From positions 22,349,501 through 22,413,500 of the forward strand of contig NC_086172.1 in assembly GCF_023053635.1 (NCBI RefSeq): a DNA stretch of 64,000 nucleotides, given 5' to 3'. A program made the translations under genes and the position numbers. This document shows positions 20,576 through 32,641 of this stretch, in pieces. Source of the DNA: Elgaria multicarinata webbii. Its lineage: Eukaryota; Chordata; Lepidosauria; Squamata; Anguidae. Every line of letters starts with the position of its first letter. Position 1 is the stretch's first letter. Under the pieces are notes generated by a model, which was not told the origin of the DNA, did not search any database, and saw only the letters and a program-made list of their open reading frames with translations.

Positions 20576-21435
20576 AGGAAATAAAGATTATGAAGCATTC
20601 AAGCACTAACAGTGCAATCCTATAAATACCTACTCAGAAGTAATCCCCATTGTGTTCACCAGGGCTTTCTCCCAGGTAAGTGGGCTAGAAGACTTCAGCC
20701 TGCAGCAAGAGAAATGCATAAAGCACAGCAAGCTATTCAAATACGCCTTCGGAAGCTTCTGTTAATACATTTATGGCTAAATACTTTACTCATTTATTAC
20801 TAATGCTTTACTTGTAATAACATAATGAAACTTTGTATATAGATGGAATTTTATTACTATCAGCATATCCGTAAAAGAGAAGGAATAACCCATTATTATT
20901 CTCTACCAGTCTGAAAAAGATTACCGCAATGCACTGGGAGATAACCAGCCACTTAAGTTTTTATAGGTTTTTTTTATTGCAAGCAATAAAACAGCATATT
21001 AACTATTTAAGCACAGTATAAATGACAACAGTTGAAAACTTTAGAATATGAGCACGAAGCCGGGGGAAATATTCATTCTCAACGTAAATTATCTGTTTGT
21101 GCTCTGTTAGTTTTTGCAGGGTATGTGTTTTAATTCTCAAATCTCACTTATGCATACATCTGTTTGTGGATGGTTTGTGTCCTGTTCAGGTCCCTTGGCT
21201 ACTGGCCACGGTGCTGCTGAGGGGTGGGTAGGCAAATGGGGCAATTTCCCCTGGGCTCCTGCAAAGCAAGGTCCCCACTCCTAAACTTGTGGGCGGACCA
21301 TTGGTCGCTGCTATATTGCTATCCAGAACCCCATACATGCATAGGCATTTGAAGGGGACAGCAGCAAGCACGTTTGGCCCAGACCCCATAAACCCCATGG
21401 GTAGCCCCAATTTGCCAGTGACAACAAAACCAAAA

Positions 21436-21545
21436 CCTAGGAAGCTGCCTTATAGTGAGTCAGCCCATTGGTCCACCTAGCCCAGTATTGCCTACACTGA
21501 TTGGCAGTGGCTCTGCAGGGTTTCAGGAAGGATTTTTCCAGCCCT
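21436..21545 (-). repeat. SINE-like repeat fragment
   Basis: CTAGGAAGCTGCCTTATAGT, GTCAGCCCATTGGTCCACCT and GGCAGTGGCTCTGCAGGGTT match a common squamate repeat whose complete copies end in an inverted tRNA-like head. Only the tail part is present. A related fragment is at 63247. From 20580 to 21435 I see nothing else nameable. Confidence 0.5.
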
Positions 21546-21659
21546 AACATAATGGATTGGATCCCAGCTTGGACGTACTTGAGAACACCTACTGATGTCA
21601 TATACTTTCTATGTTTTAATCTTTTTGAAGTCTTCAAGATCCTAAAATGAATGGGCAGA

Positions 21660-21925
21660 AGTTAGACCTGGATCTACTGGTAAAACTCAGAGGGATTTGC
21701 AGTACATCACTAAGGTTTTCTGACTTCCAGTTTTTTTAACAATAGCCACAACAAATTGACTCCTTCTCACTCTAAAGTATACTGCTGAAATAAAGAAAGC
21801 TTCAAGCTTTTTGGGTCAGTAAGCATATTTGGAATGTTGAGAGTGTGTTGTGGGTGCTCTCACAAAATGGTTACCATAGCGGCTTGCCTAGTCATAAAAT
21901 GGCTGCCATAGTGGGCATGGTCAGT
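21660..21925. repeat. hAT-like repeat fragment (relative at 54.27 kb)
   Basis: ACCTGGATCTACTGG, AATAGCCACAACAAATTGAC, CTGCTGAAATAAAG and CACAAAATGGTTACCATAG recur in part at 54270-54440. No frame. Confidence 0.45.
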
Positions 21926-22239
21926 CACACTCATTTTTCGAAAGAAGAAAATTAACTTGCCTTTGTATCTCTGCTGAACAAAGCAGAGATTGGGGGGGGA
22001 TGAGCTTGTGACGTCCTGCCCACCTGTGTCATCTTGGCTTCACCTGAGATGCCCACAAGCTACCTGACAGGACTATCCATGCCACTAGCACTCAGGACCA
22101 CTCAATCCCCCCTGTGCTGATGACGTGTGAGAGGGTTTTGGCCTACTGCTGCTGCTCCTGTCTCGCCTTTATTCTTTAGGCTCCACAGCCCAGCAACCCA
22201 GCCCTCAGTTTCCCATTCCGCTGCCACCATTAACTGTTC

Positions 22240-23125
22240 TGGGCTGGATGAGGGGAAACAAACTGAATCTGAATCCAGACAAGACGGAGGTGCTTGCTGT
22301 CATAGGGCGCAACCTGGGTTTGGAGGTGTGTCAACCGGTTTTTGATGGGGCTACACTCCCCCTGAAAGACTGTGTTCGCAACTTGGGGGTGCTTCTGGAT
22401 CCGTCACTCCAAATGACAGCCCAGATAGATGCAACGGCCAGGAGTGCCTACTATCAGCTTTGGCTGATACGCCAGTTGCGCCCCTTCCTAGAGTCGGAAG
22501 ACCTAAAGACGGTAGTGCACACGCTGGTAACTTCGAGGCTCAACTTCTGCAATGCGCTCTACATAGGGCTACCTTTGTGCCTAGTCCAGAAACTTCAACT
22601 AGTTCAAAATACGGCAGCAGGCTGGTCACCAGTACACCTAGAGGTGACCACATTACACCAGTTTTAAAATCTCTTCACTGGCTGCCGATTAGTTTCCGGG
22701 CGAAGTATAAAGTGTTGGTTATCACCTTTAAAGCCCTACATGGTTTGGGTCCAGGCTACCTGCGGGATCGCCCTCTCCCATACAATCCTCCCTGCACACT
22801 CAGGTCCTCTGGGAAGAATCTACTTCAGTCAGTCAAAGTTAGGCTGACGGGTATTACCCAGAGGACCTTCTCTTCTGCTGCTCTCAGACTATGGAATGGC
22901 CTGCCAGAGGAGACTCATCACCTTGACAGTCTAATAGCATTCAAAAAAGCTATCAATACTGATCACTTCCAGCAGGCATATCCAGGGGGATTTTAGGATG
23001 TTTTTAAAATGTTTTTAGGATGTTTTAACAATGTATATTTTGTTCTTAATTCAGTTTTATGTATTTTATCGTTTATTGTTGTTCCCTGCCTTGATCAAAA
23101 TGGAGAGGTGGGTAAGAAATTATTA
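22240..23125 (+). mobile_element. L2-type LINE, 3' third
   Basis: The plus strand encodes RGNKLNLNPDKTEVLAVIG, LKDCVRNLGVLLDPSLQM, DATARSAYYQLWLIRQLRPF and LVQKLQLVQNTAA. After a frame change near 22618 it continues [48 protein letters not shown] and FQQAYPGGF with a stop at 22994. It is the end of the reverse transcriptase and the C-terminal region of an L2-type LINE, followed by a 3' untranslated part ending GGGTAAGAAATTATTATCA. The upstream RT core is missing. Shorter copies of the same family are at 31775 and 41589. Confidence 0.85.
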
Positions 23126-23167
23126 TCACACCGCGCTGGAGCAAAACAATAACATATATACATCCAG

Positions 23168-23805
23168 GAGCCCGTCTACACTTGTCTAGATGAAACGTAA
23201 CAAGTTGGCAGAGATGACGTCAGCAGTCACGTGATGCTGTTGTTGTTACGTTTCTTCTGACTTTTAAAACCGTTCCACTTTCTGTTAAAATCGTTTTAAA
23301 ACTAACAATGTGCCCCAACCTTTCGTTGTATTCAATGCCATCTTTCAAAGTCATGTCTCGTGACCATGGTCTTTGCTTCCTGATTAGGACAAGTGAGGGC
23401 TTTTCTAGGGGAGGGAGAGCTGGCACAACGCGACGAGGGGGAGGGGGAGGGGGAGGGAGGGCGGTGAAAGAGGGGACAGAGGCTTAATTTTTTTAAAAAA
23501 CCGCTTATCTTTCGGGGCACACGTGGCCCCTTTAAGACGCTGCAGGGCTTCCCTCGTCCCTACGCGTCGCCCCGCCTCCCTGCCGGCTTATCCCAGCAGG
23601 TCTAACTCAGAGTCACCGGAAGAAGGAGGTTTACTTCAGAGCCGGTATGAGCATAATGAAGAACGTTCTAAAGAAGAGTGTGCCGGGGTAAAACGATAGA
23701 AGAAAAGGTATTTCGATTGACTGGGCTCAAGTTGCATTTTGTAACGTAGCAAGGGAGGACGCAACAATGCACTTAAACAACGGTGTAATGAATAGTGTAG
23801 ATCCT
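23168..23805. repeat. Possible non-autonomous DNA element, CpG-rich, with G4 motif
   Basis: The left edge reads CCCGTCTACACTTG and the complement of the right edge reads CAGGATCTACACTATT, suggesting short inverted ends. The interior is more CpG-rich than its surroundings. It contains five consecutive G-runs at 23437-23461 (GGGGGAGGGGGAGGGGGAGG onward), able to form a G-quadruplex. No gene is evident. From 23810 to 24395 nothing further is named. Confidence 0.35.
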
Positions 23806-24398
23806 GCCCAGGTGTTACATGTCATTAACCCACATCCCATTGTCTGCATCACCTGTCATGTCACCCAGGCATGCGCTGTCACATACATACAGTGGTCAGA
23901 AGGAGAATTGCAGCCGAAAAATACCTGGCTGCCGCCATTACACGTGTGTGGTTTACCTGCTCGCAGGTATCCTTTGCACTGCATACTCACATTCCCGCAG
24001 GTAGCCTTTTCCTAATAAGGTGGTGTATCCAGGAAAACAGCTGTAGGGATTCAGCTGGATTTAACTGGACAGTGTTACCTGAAACTGACCTGAGCTGTCA
24101 ACAAAGTTAATTGGGGTTGGGAATGTGTCCAGGTGACATTTAACTAAAGCTGAATGGAGCTGCAATGCCAGATCCTTATGGCCAAGTTCTGTGTGTGTTA
24201 AATCACGCCATTCTCCGACATGAAATTGACAATATGCTGTTGATGATATAAACAATGGAAGGGAAAATTCCTGAGGCTCACATTAAGGGAAATTGACATA
24301 TTTCGGGGCTTGTGGTCGATTGAGGCGAGTTTATACAACAGAAGGATGAGAGCCCCGTGCGTTTCTGATGTCCTGAACAACTTCAATTCTGACTCTAC

Positions 24399-24489
24399 GG
24401 CCCTTTCTACACCCTGCTCCCGGGATCCCTGCTTGTCATTTGGATGCACAGGGATGATCCCAGGAAAAAAGGCAGGTGTAGAAATGGCC
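24399..24489. repeat. Small MITE
   Basis: GGCCCTTTCTACACCCTGC at the left and GCAGGTGTAGAAATGGCC at the right are inverted ends of a 91-bp unit with CCCGGGATCC inside. It shares the CCCGGGAT and GGATGA words of the element at 54821-54948. Confidence 0.65.
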
Positions 24490-24870
24490 TATGTCTTTTG
24501 TACCAGGCTCCAATTGGTGGATCTCAGGGTTTGAATAAAGTAATAAGTAAATCCTACAAGACTGAAGTCTGTCCATCCCTAATATAGAGTAGGACAAGAC
24601 TGATCTTGCTGGTTATCTATAAATCAGCCGTGAAGATGTGAGTGCTGATTAATTCTCACAAGACTCAAGATTTCACCATTAAGGAACTGTAGACCTGAGG
24701 GAAGCAATCCTATTATCTGCCAGCAAAGTCGTTGCTGGCATAGGTGCCTTGAAGAATGAAGCCTGTTGACAGGAGCTGACCATCTGGGCCTTGGCATCTC
24801 ACTGAAACCTAACCATAAAGTAGAAATACAGAGGCCTTGGCAAGTAAAGCACTACCAGAGGCTTGTAACA

Positions 24871-25074
24871 TAGGGTTACAGTTAAAGCTGCAGGAGCCCT
24901 GCCCTCTTTTGTATCTGTTCACATTAGTATAGCTCCTGCAACTTTAAGTGTTGCGATGAAGAGGGAATTTCACCAGGGGCTGCATGCATACAAATGACAC
25001 CTGCTGAAATTCCCCTTTTAGTACAACAGTTAAAGATACAGGAGCCCTGTCCTCCTTTCCATATGGTCACCCTA
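24871..25074. mobile_element. Double-palindrome hAT-like element, copy B, exact TSD
   Basis: A shortened copy (204 bp) begins TAGGGTTACAGTTAAAGCTG and ends TATGGTCACCCTA. It is flanked by TTGTAACA on both sides (24863-24870 and 25075-25082), an exact 8-bp target duplication as hAT elements make. About the first 115 bp of the full element are missing, yet the duplication is intact. From 25090 to 26980 I see only a GA microsatellite (about 25727-25741). Confidence 0.85.
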
Positions 25075-26983
25075 TTGTAACACAATATTCAGTATCTGCT
25101 TGTCTGAAGGAATCATTTATAAAGCGTGAAGCTGGCAAGCAAAGGTATACTTTTCATCTCCTCAGAGTGCCCATTTTGCAGCGGAACAGACTCAGCACAT
25201 GGCTGGCTGCTATGGTAACTAGGTTTCTTTAGAAGGTTAAGTGGAAATTTCTTCATACAATTTTGGGCAGCAGAGGAATCTTTGCTAATGTTATAGGACT
25301 AGAACAGGCAAAGAAAAGCATGCTGTTTACTAGAGAGCCATAGTTTTCTCACCACAAAAAAGGACAGGAATGGAACAGCTACAAGGAAGTAAATCACATT
25401 GAACTCAGTCTGAAAGGTATTTTCAAAACCTGCTGGAGACGCACCATTTGTGAATCCTCCAGAAGCACATTTTCGCAGAAAATCTCGTGATTTGCCCTGT
25501 TGGTATTAATGACTTTAACTGAAGGCTGCAACCGTTTTTGAACATGCTAATTTGTGTTTCCAGCCATACTACATCATTGGCTTGCTGTCTTAGAGCTATA
25601 TTATACTGTTCTTACATGTGTGTGTTTCATTCACAAGAGAGCTCAAATAATACAAAAATAAAGATGTTTTGGCACAAAAAGGCCAAAATATTGGGACACA
25701 GACCCTAGTACACTAGAACACAAGAAGAGAGAGAGAGAGAGTTTTCTGGGGAAAGGTTAATATATCACATGAATGCTAATTGCTTGGGTCCCAAACATGT
25801 ATATTTTGCTTGTGAGATTACAGGTGGTGTAGCATGAATGCATGCACTGCAACACACCCACACCCACTTGATACATTGTGAGACTGTGGATACATCTGGA
25901 TGTACCCTTTCTCAAGTTGCAGGTGTCTTCTGTATGCATAAGGGCTTTTTCTGGCATAGCAGAAGAACTTTAAGCAAGAAGACAACTGAAACCCAGAGTT
26001 GTGCTTCCATTTGCACAAGCTCTTGCACATGGTCTTAAGATGCTTCCTAGCGCAGTGTATATTCCCACTATTTCTTGTCGGAATTTCTTCCACTCTGGAT
26101 CCAATCCAGCAAGAATATAGCATCTCTACTAATGTCATTTATTTATTTTATTTTGTAGCCTGCATAATTTTAAGATCAGAATTCAGTGGTGACAGAACTA
26201 CACTATTGCATTCAGACTCCTGATTATTATTTAAAAATTCTTGGCAGGGTAACCACATTAGGTTTTGGCAAGAGGCTTCATGAATATACAGAAATGCGTA
26301 CTCAAGTCTACCTAATTACCCAATGGTTGAAAGGTAGGAAGCACATTCATTTTTGCAGTCACTGCCCCTATTTCCACACTTAAACCTGTTTCAAAGCTCC
26401 CCATAGATACCATTGGTTACCTTGGGAACACCATCCACCATTGTGAAACCCATGGACAAAAAACAAAAAGGTTATTGAAGGACTGGTACATCTATAGGCT
26501 GATGCACATACCCCATTATTTGTGACACAATGGTCATGTTCTCTGTGCACATATGGTTCAATTTAAGATGCTATTTGTCCCATGCGACATAGGAAAGCTA
26601 ACCCTTTCTCCTCCAGGAGAAATAATTATATTTTATGTTTTTTTATTTATAAATTTATCAGTCACTCTTCAGTCTTAATAGTATCTTCAAGGTGGCTTAC
26701 AGTTAAAACTTAAAACAATGGGGGGAAACCTTTAAAACATCCCTTCCTCCCGGCAGAATTAAGAGCGGGAGAGAATCTTAAAAAAGGGCTGTGGATCTAG
26801 ATCCTTTGTCTCACCAGGAGGATTCAGCTAATGGAATGGGACCTGAGAAGCAGCACAGAAATGCTGGGAAGAAATAAATAAAATATAGTGTGATACATGT
26901 TTACCTGGACATCAACTGTGTTTAATGGGGTTTATTCCCCAGTGTGTTTAGGACTGCAGCCTTGAGTGTTCAAGGCACTTCAC

Positions 26984-27258
26984 TAGGGTGACCATATGAA
27001 AAGGAGGACAGGGCTCCTGTATCTTTAACAGTTGCATAGAAAAGGGAATTTCTGCAGGTGTTATTTGTATGCATGTCACACCTGGTGACATTTCTTCTTC
27101 ATCACAACAGTTAAAGCTGCAGGAGCTATACTGCAGCTATACTGCGACCAGATTTAAAAGAGGGCAGCGCACCTGCAGCTTTAACTGTTGTGATGAAGAG
27201 GAAGTTTCACCAGGTGCGACATGCATACAAATGACACCTGCTGAAACTTCATGCAACC
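26984..27258. mobile_element. Double-palindrome hAT-like element, copy C
   Basis: TAGGGTGACCATATGAAAAG opens it, AGTTAAAGCTGCAGGAGC lies in the middle, and GACACCTGCTGAAACTTC near the right end. The last ~50 bp are lost. A short duplication (CTGCAGCTATACTG) lies at the centre. Confidence 0.8.
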
Positions 27259-27265
27259 CTGTAGG

Positions 27266-27372
27266 ACAGAGGCGAGCATCACGTGGCCCTCCAGTTGTTT
27301 TGGCCTACAACGCATGGTCCCTCACCACTGGCTATCCTGACTGGGACTGATGGGAGTTGTAAGCTAAAGCAT
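27266..27372. repeat. Foldback hAT-like MITE fragment
   Basis: CACGTGGCCCTCCAGTTGTT and GACTGATGGGAGTTGTAAG match the 19832 family. From 27375 to 28070 nothing else is named. Confidence 0.55.
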
Positions 27373-28070
27373 CTGGAAGGTCACAAGTGGCCTATCCAAG
27401 GCCTAAGACTATATCTACTGAGTTTGTTGAAAAGGTGAGATTTGAGCCTCCTCTTTTTGGCATCATAGCTAAGTCTTTTAATCACTCGACTACACCAGCT
27501 CCAGATGGCATCAGACCTCTTGAAAAATGTTATGTCTGAACCAACACTGCATACAACTATCTCCCAAAGAATCATGACAATACAGCTGTTTTGGGAATGC
27601 TCTAATTCAAGGGTCTGCCTCAGAGCTACTAGCATATGTTACTCATTTCCACAAGAGGTTTGGGAGCGTCTTCAGAGGCAGGACTAATTCACAACCAAAA
27701 CAGCTTACAAGCGATGTGAAAATCAACCTTTTACCTTCTGCCAACATCTTTTTATACCTCAAATCTCCTTTATTTACTTGTAAATAAAACTGGACTAGAT
27801 TAACCTTTACTACTACCTTTACTCCATGAACATGTTACATTCATCGTAGTATTTACCTCCCTGAATGTTAAAGCAGCAATTAAAAAACATGTGCTATTTG
27901 GCCATTAGCCCTTTTATCGCTGGCCACAAAGCTTCAGCTAAATCAAAAGCCTAATTCACTAAGGGAAGAGCAACATAGAGATCTCGCTCAGTAGAGATTG
28001 TGAGGTGAAGCAGTAGCACCACCCCGAGGCTGGTTGAATGTGTTGATATGCTTTAACATACTAAACCTAG

Positions 28071-28232
28071 TTTATTTATTTATTTATTATTTATTTATCA
28101 TACTTATACCCCGCTCCTCAGCCAAAAAAGGCTCTCAGAGCGGCTTACACTTAGCAAAAAAGACAGTCCCTGCCCTTAGGCTAACAATCTAATAAAGACA
28201 TGACAAACAAGGAAAAGGAGTCAAGGAGGGAG
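28071..28232 (-). mobile_element. LINE 3'-end-derived repeat (AAAT tail family)
   Basis: A TTTA-repeat is followed by CCCGCTCCTCAGCCAAAAAA and GGCTCTCAGAGCGGCTTACA, then AACAATCTAATAAAGACATG. This is the inverted 3' end of an L2-group LINE with an AAAT tail. The same family occurs at 50346-50425 and 51370-51525. Confidence 0.65.
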
Positions 28233-28247
28233 GGAGGGAGGAGAGAG

Positions 28248-28280
<33 letters not shown>
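28233..28280. repeat. (GA)n microsatellite
   Basis: Runs of GAAAGAAAGAGAGAGAGAGA type lead directly into the minisatellite. Confidence 0.9.
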
Positions 28281-28285
<5 letters not shown>

Positions 28286-28999
28286 CAGCAGGAGCAGGCC
28301 CCAATGTTACTTCTGCCTGCTCCTGTCCCCTCGGTCCTTCTTCTTCCCCACAGGGCCAAGATGGCAGTTTGCCCTGGGGGGGGGGGAAGAGTCCAGCAGG
28401 AGCAGGCCCCGATGTTACTTCTGCCTGCTCCTGTCCTCTCAGTCCTTCTTCTTCCCCACAGGGCCAAGATGGCAGTTTGCCCTGTGGGGGGGGGGGGGAA
28501 AGAGTCCAGCAGGAGCAGGCCCCGATGTTACTTCTGCCTGCTCCTGTCCCCTCGGTCCTTTTTTTTCCCCACAGGGCCAAGATGGCAGTTTGCCCTGGGG
28601 GGGGGGAAGAGTCCAGCAGGAGCAGGCCCCGATGTTACTTCTGCCTGCTCCTGTCCCCTCGGTCCTTCTTCTTCCCCACAGGGCCAAGATGGCAGTTTGC
28701 CCTGGGGGGGGGAAGAGTCCAGCAGGAGCAGGCCCCAATGTTACTTCTGCCTGCTCCTGTCCCCTCGGTCCTTCTTCTTCCCCACAGGGCCAAGATGGCA
28801 GTTTGCCCTGGGGGGGGGGGAAGAGTCCAGCAGGAGCAGGCCCCGATGTTACTTCTGCCTGCTCCTGTCCTCTCAGTCCTTCTTCTTCCCCACAGGGCCA
28901 AGATGGCAGTTTGCCCTGTGGGGGGGGGGAAGAGTCCAGCAGGAGCAGGCCCCGATGTTACTTCTGCCTGCTCCTGTCCCCTCGGTCCTTCTTCTTCCT
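28281..28999. repeat. Seven-unit minisatellite, 106-113 bp units
   Basis: Units start at 28281, 28389, 28502, 28609, 28715, 28823 and 28932 with GAGTCCAGCAGGAGCAGGCC; the last is partial. Each has AGCAGGAGCAGGC and GCCTGCTCCTG as an inverted pair, then CTTCTTCCCCACAGGGCCAA, and ends in a G-run of variable length (8-12), which accounts for most length variation. Unit variants (CCCCAATG or CCCCGATG; CCCTCGG or CTCTCAG) occur in the order 1-2-3-4 and again 5-6-7, so a multi-unit block was duplicated. Open frames run through on both strands because the units lack stops; nothing argues that they are translated. Confidence 0.95.
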
Positions 29000-29344
29000 T
29001 CTAGTTTACCTTAGTGCGTCTGCCTGAGTATTTACAAAGGACTGTGTAGATTGTACAAAATTGCCTTTTCATGTCTGCAAGACCAAGTTTTTCAGAAGAG
29101 CTAGAAGAAAAAATATTTGTCTATTCCCAAATATCTACGTTATTTGAGCAATATTTACTTACTTTTCAGTTCTCAGAGTAAATGAACTTTCAGGAAAGCT
29201 CAGCGTAAGACCTCCCACACAGAATAACATGGAGACACGTCAAAATGAACCAGTCTCTAAGAGGAGACACTTTCAGCCATTTCCACAATTACTGTGCTAG
29301 CGGGCCATCTCTCTGGACAGCCCCCCCCCCTTCACACTTCCCAG

Positions 29345-29480
29345 AAGAGCTGTGTCAGTCTGACGAAATGAATCCTTGCGGCGCTTTAAAGGCTAACAAA
29401 TTCATTATGGCATAAACTCTTGTGGACTATCTGCTGAAGGAGACTCTAGCCCATGAAAACCGTTATAAATTTGTTCATGT
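29345..29480 (-). repeat. Dispersed reptile repeat fragment
   Basis: GTGTCAGTCTGACGAAATGA, TTAAAGGCTAACAAATTCAT and ATGGCATAAACTCTTGTGGA match, inverted, the family seen at 33555-33610 plus 33950-34020. From 29480 to 30590 nothing is named. Confidence 0.5.
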
Positions 29481-30595
29481 TTTAAGTGCCACAAGAAACG
29501 TTGTTTTCACCTTCGTACTGAGGTTTCGGTATTTATTTTGGCATTTAGTTCCTGCATTTTTATGGGAAATGGTTAAGGATCCCACCATACATGAAAAGAA
29601 TCGCATGCAGAAAAGAAACTGTTCATGTGCTTGAATTGGTCCAGTGTTCCATGTCCTTCAAAGTACCAAACCAACCATGGAGCTTGATGGAAAACACAGT
29701 CATGGAACTATAGAGTTGATTCCACTTTATCAACTCCTATGACATTTCATGAATGGAATGGCGTTTTTTCCTAGGGTTCTCAAATGGGCAGAGAGCTCTT
29801 CATGTGTACAGTTGTACCCATGGGGATGTAATGATGACCAGGCATAGGTCAAGCACAGAGTCTGCCAGTGCAATGTACTGCTGTACACACATGCTCTTTA
29901 TACACATAAGGAATGGATGAAAAAAACTTGAAAGCTTAGGAAGGTTGCCTCACGCTGGCACGTGAGGCTGCATTTCTGTGCAGATTTATGTATATTGAAA
30001 GCAATCTATTTCAATCACACCAAAGTAATATTTTTTGTCCCCAAGAGAGAAATAATTGGCTAGGAAATCACCATCAGATGAAGCATCTTGCATATTCTCC
30101 TGCTCACTGGAAGAGATTATGGGGCAGGCTTCACAAGCATGAGGAAAGGAGAAAGAAATGAAACTGGGCATTATCTATTACATCATACTGACTCATCAAT
30201 CATAGCAGCAACAGAAGACACGAGGGGATCAGAAAGAGAGGAAACAGTTCAGAAGGGGATGAGAATACATGTGCTTGTTCTGACAAAATGAAATTGCTTT
30301 ATTTGCTTCCAAAATCTTTCATAATGGATGTGAGTGAAAAGCAAATAATACAGCACAAGAGGCAGAGTATTTTCAGTTCACAGTAGAATTCAGCAAATGT
30401 ACTCAATAACAAAGAACAAGTGGGTCAAGTCAGGAAGCAATATAACACTGGAATTGGCCCCACTCTTATGACGACACGTGGAAAGGTTGCATGAGAATGG
30501 GCCAACCTAGTAACTTTGGCAAAGGACCCTATATGGCGGGAGCCACATAGCTATGATACCATTGGTGAGGAATATGAGGATTGATGGTGTAAGAC

Positions 30596-30790
30596 CGGGG
30601 CGAGGAATCTCTTTCAGCCTGAGGGCCAATTTTAGTTTCAGAAAAGCTCTCAGGGGGTGCATTCAAGTGGTGGGCGGAGTCAAAGGTAGAAGAGGCGGAG
30701 ACACAAATACCAGCATATTGTAGCTTAGAACTCTCACTGCCAGTAGCTAAGCCCTAGGAGAGGCATCTTGTAGAATGGGGGAAAACTGAG
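30596..30790. repeat. hAT-like repeat fragment
   Basis: GGGGCGAGGAATCTCTTTCA, GCCTGAGGGCCAATTTTAG and GTGGTGGGCGGAGTCAAAGG match a common family with CAGGGGTGAGGAACCTCTTT-type starts. Relatives are at 18270 and 55475. Confidence 0.55.
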
Positions 30791-31420
30791 CAAAACCCAG
30801 GAAACCACAAAACAACCAGTGGCCAGGGAAAGGGGGTGGGGCCCTCTAAGGCTCCTCTTGGTCTGGGACCTCAGACTAGTGCAAGACTTTCCAACATCAG
30901 TATTACTGTCCTCAGCAGGGTGGTCATTAGGTGGGAGATATCCATACATTTGGCCTTATGTAAGTGGTTGTGAAATTCACATATACTCCATGGTGGTCTG
31001 GGACTGCAACACAGGGAAACAATGCTCAAGTATCCATGCGTGCATGTGTGTGTGTGCATTCTCTCTCTCACACACACACGAATGTGGTGAAGGGGGGATA
31101 ACCCATGTGTATCCATTTTGGATCTATTTTGGATCCCGCTTGTATACACTCCAGGGCTTAATCTGAGACAAGGGACACCAGGTTTAATTCCACAGTTGAA
31201 TTGCTGGGACAAAGAAAAGTATTAATAAAACGAGTGTCTCTGAGCACATGCTGAGGGACTACACATTATTAAGATGTGAACATCATCACCCTGGAAATAG
31301 GAGGAAGGGTTTCCAGGGCAGAAGCGGTAAAGTTCTAGTCAGGCTTGAACCAGGATCACCTCTTTTTAGAAATGTTGATGACTTCCTTCCATAGGATCAC
31401 TTCAAATGTTATCAAACATA

Positions 31421-31468
31421 ACAAACAAACAAACAAACAAACAAACAAACAAACAAACAAACAAACAA
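31421..31468. repeat. (AAAC)n microsatellite
   Basis: About eleven CAAA units in a row, uninterrupted. Confidence 0.95.
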
Positions 31469-31774
31469 GAAGTGAGGCTAGAGCAGGGTAAGACAACATG
31501 TGGAAATTTGAGAAACCGTTCTGGGCACAAACATAAAATGGTTGCTCAGGGTGAGCGTGGCTAGTAACTAGCCCAGAGGCATCCATGGGAAATTAAGATG
31601 GCAGGAGCCTGAGGCTCCACTTCACTTTGAAGCAATCCCAGAAAACATAAAAGAATTTTTAAATCAAAATCGGGAGGAGTAGGATGTCTCAGTGGGCACC
31701 AAGGAAGGTGTCTAGGGGCACATTGGTACCCACGGGCACCACACCACTTATCCCAGGACTAGATGAACAGTTCC

Positions 31775-32275
31775 TTACACCAGTTTTAAAATCTCTTCAC
31801 TGGCTGACAATTAGTTTCCTGGCAAAGTATAAAGTGTTGGTTATCACCTTTAAAGCCCTACAGGGTTTGGGTCCAGGCTACCTGCGGGATTACCTTCTCC
31901 CATAGAGTCCGCCCTGCACACTCCGGTCCTCTGGGAAGAATTTACTACAGCCAACAAAAACTAGATTAACAACTGTTACCCAGAAGACCTTTTCTTCTGC
32001 CGCTCCCAGTTTGTGGAATGGCTTGCTGGGAGAGATTCATCAACTTAACAGTCTTCCAGAATTTAAGCCATAAAGACTGATCTCTTCTGGCAGGCCTACC
32101 CAGTTGAATTTTAAGATGCCTTTTTTTAATGGTGCGCTGCTTTTAATGATGCACTGGTTTTAAATGTTTGAATTAGTTGTATGTATTTTATGGTGTTTTT
32201 ATTTGTGTTGTACCCCGCCTCGATCCAGAGAGAGAGGCGGATTATGATGATGATGATGATGATGATGCCAATAAA
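31775..32275 (+). mobile_element. L2-type LINE 3' end
   Basis: The plus strand encodes [40 protein letters not shown], then in other frames KTFSSAAPSLWNG. It ends TTGTACCCCGCCTCGATCC and a GAT-repeat tail (about 32239-32268). A closer relative of the 41589 copy than of the one at 8763. Confidence 0.85.
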
Positions 32276-32330
32276 TAATAATGTACTCAAGTTCTTACTG
32301 GGAATAGAGGCAAATCATAGATCTCTTTTG

Positions 32331-32336
32331 TTTATT
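32331..32336 (-). terminator. Candidate FASTKD2 polyadenylation signal
   Basis: AATAAA on the minus strand lies about 305 bases after the FASTKD2 stop codon, giving a plausible short 3' untranslated region. Other weaker AT-rich options exist, so the choice is tentative. Confidence 0.35.
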
Positions 32337-32641
32337 TCAAACACACATTCAACATCCTTCGCTGAACAGCTGGCCTCCAAACTGGTATAATAAATATTGC
32401 CACAGCCACAAATGTACATTCTTTCGCAGTTCTAAAACAAATGTGAATCAACAGACAGGATTTTAAGGCCCTCAAAGAAGGAAAGACAATTGAGGGATCA
32501 TATTCAGAGATACTTAAAATACAAAAATGTTGAAATGTGGTTCATTATCAATGCAAATTTATACATGTCTACTCAGAGGTTCAATGGGCCTTACGCCCAG
32601 AAAAAGAGCATAGGACTGCAGTGAAAATTAAATAGTAATCT

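Noticed and set aside
28200-29027. Long overlapping open frames (up to 275 codons) on both strands
   Set aside because: They are the minisatellite read in several frames; the unit simply lacks stops. No splice sites, start context or family support.
1-32640. CPO or KLF7 exons, expected left of FASTKD2 from human gene order
   Set aside because: I searched by eye for carboxypeptidase and zinc-finger signatures and saw none; those genes probably lie beyond the left edge.
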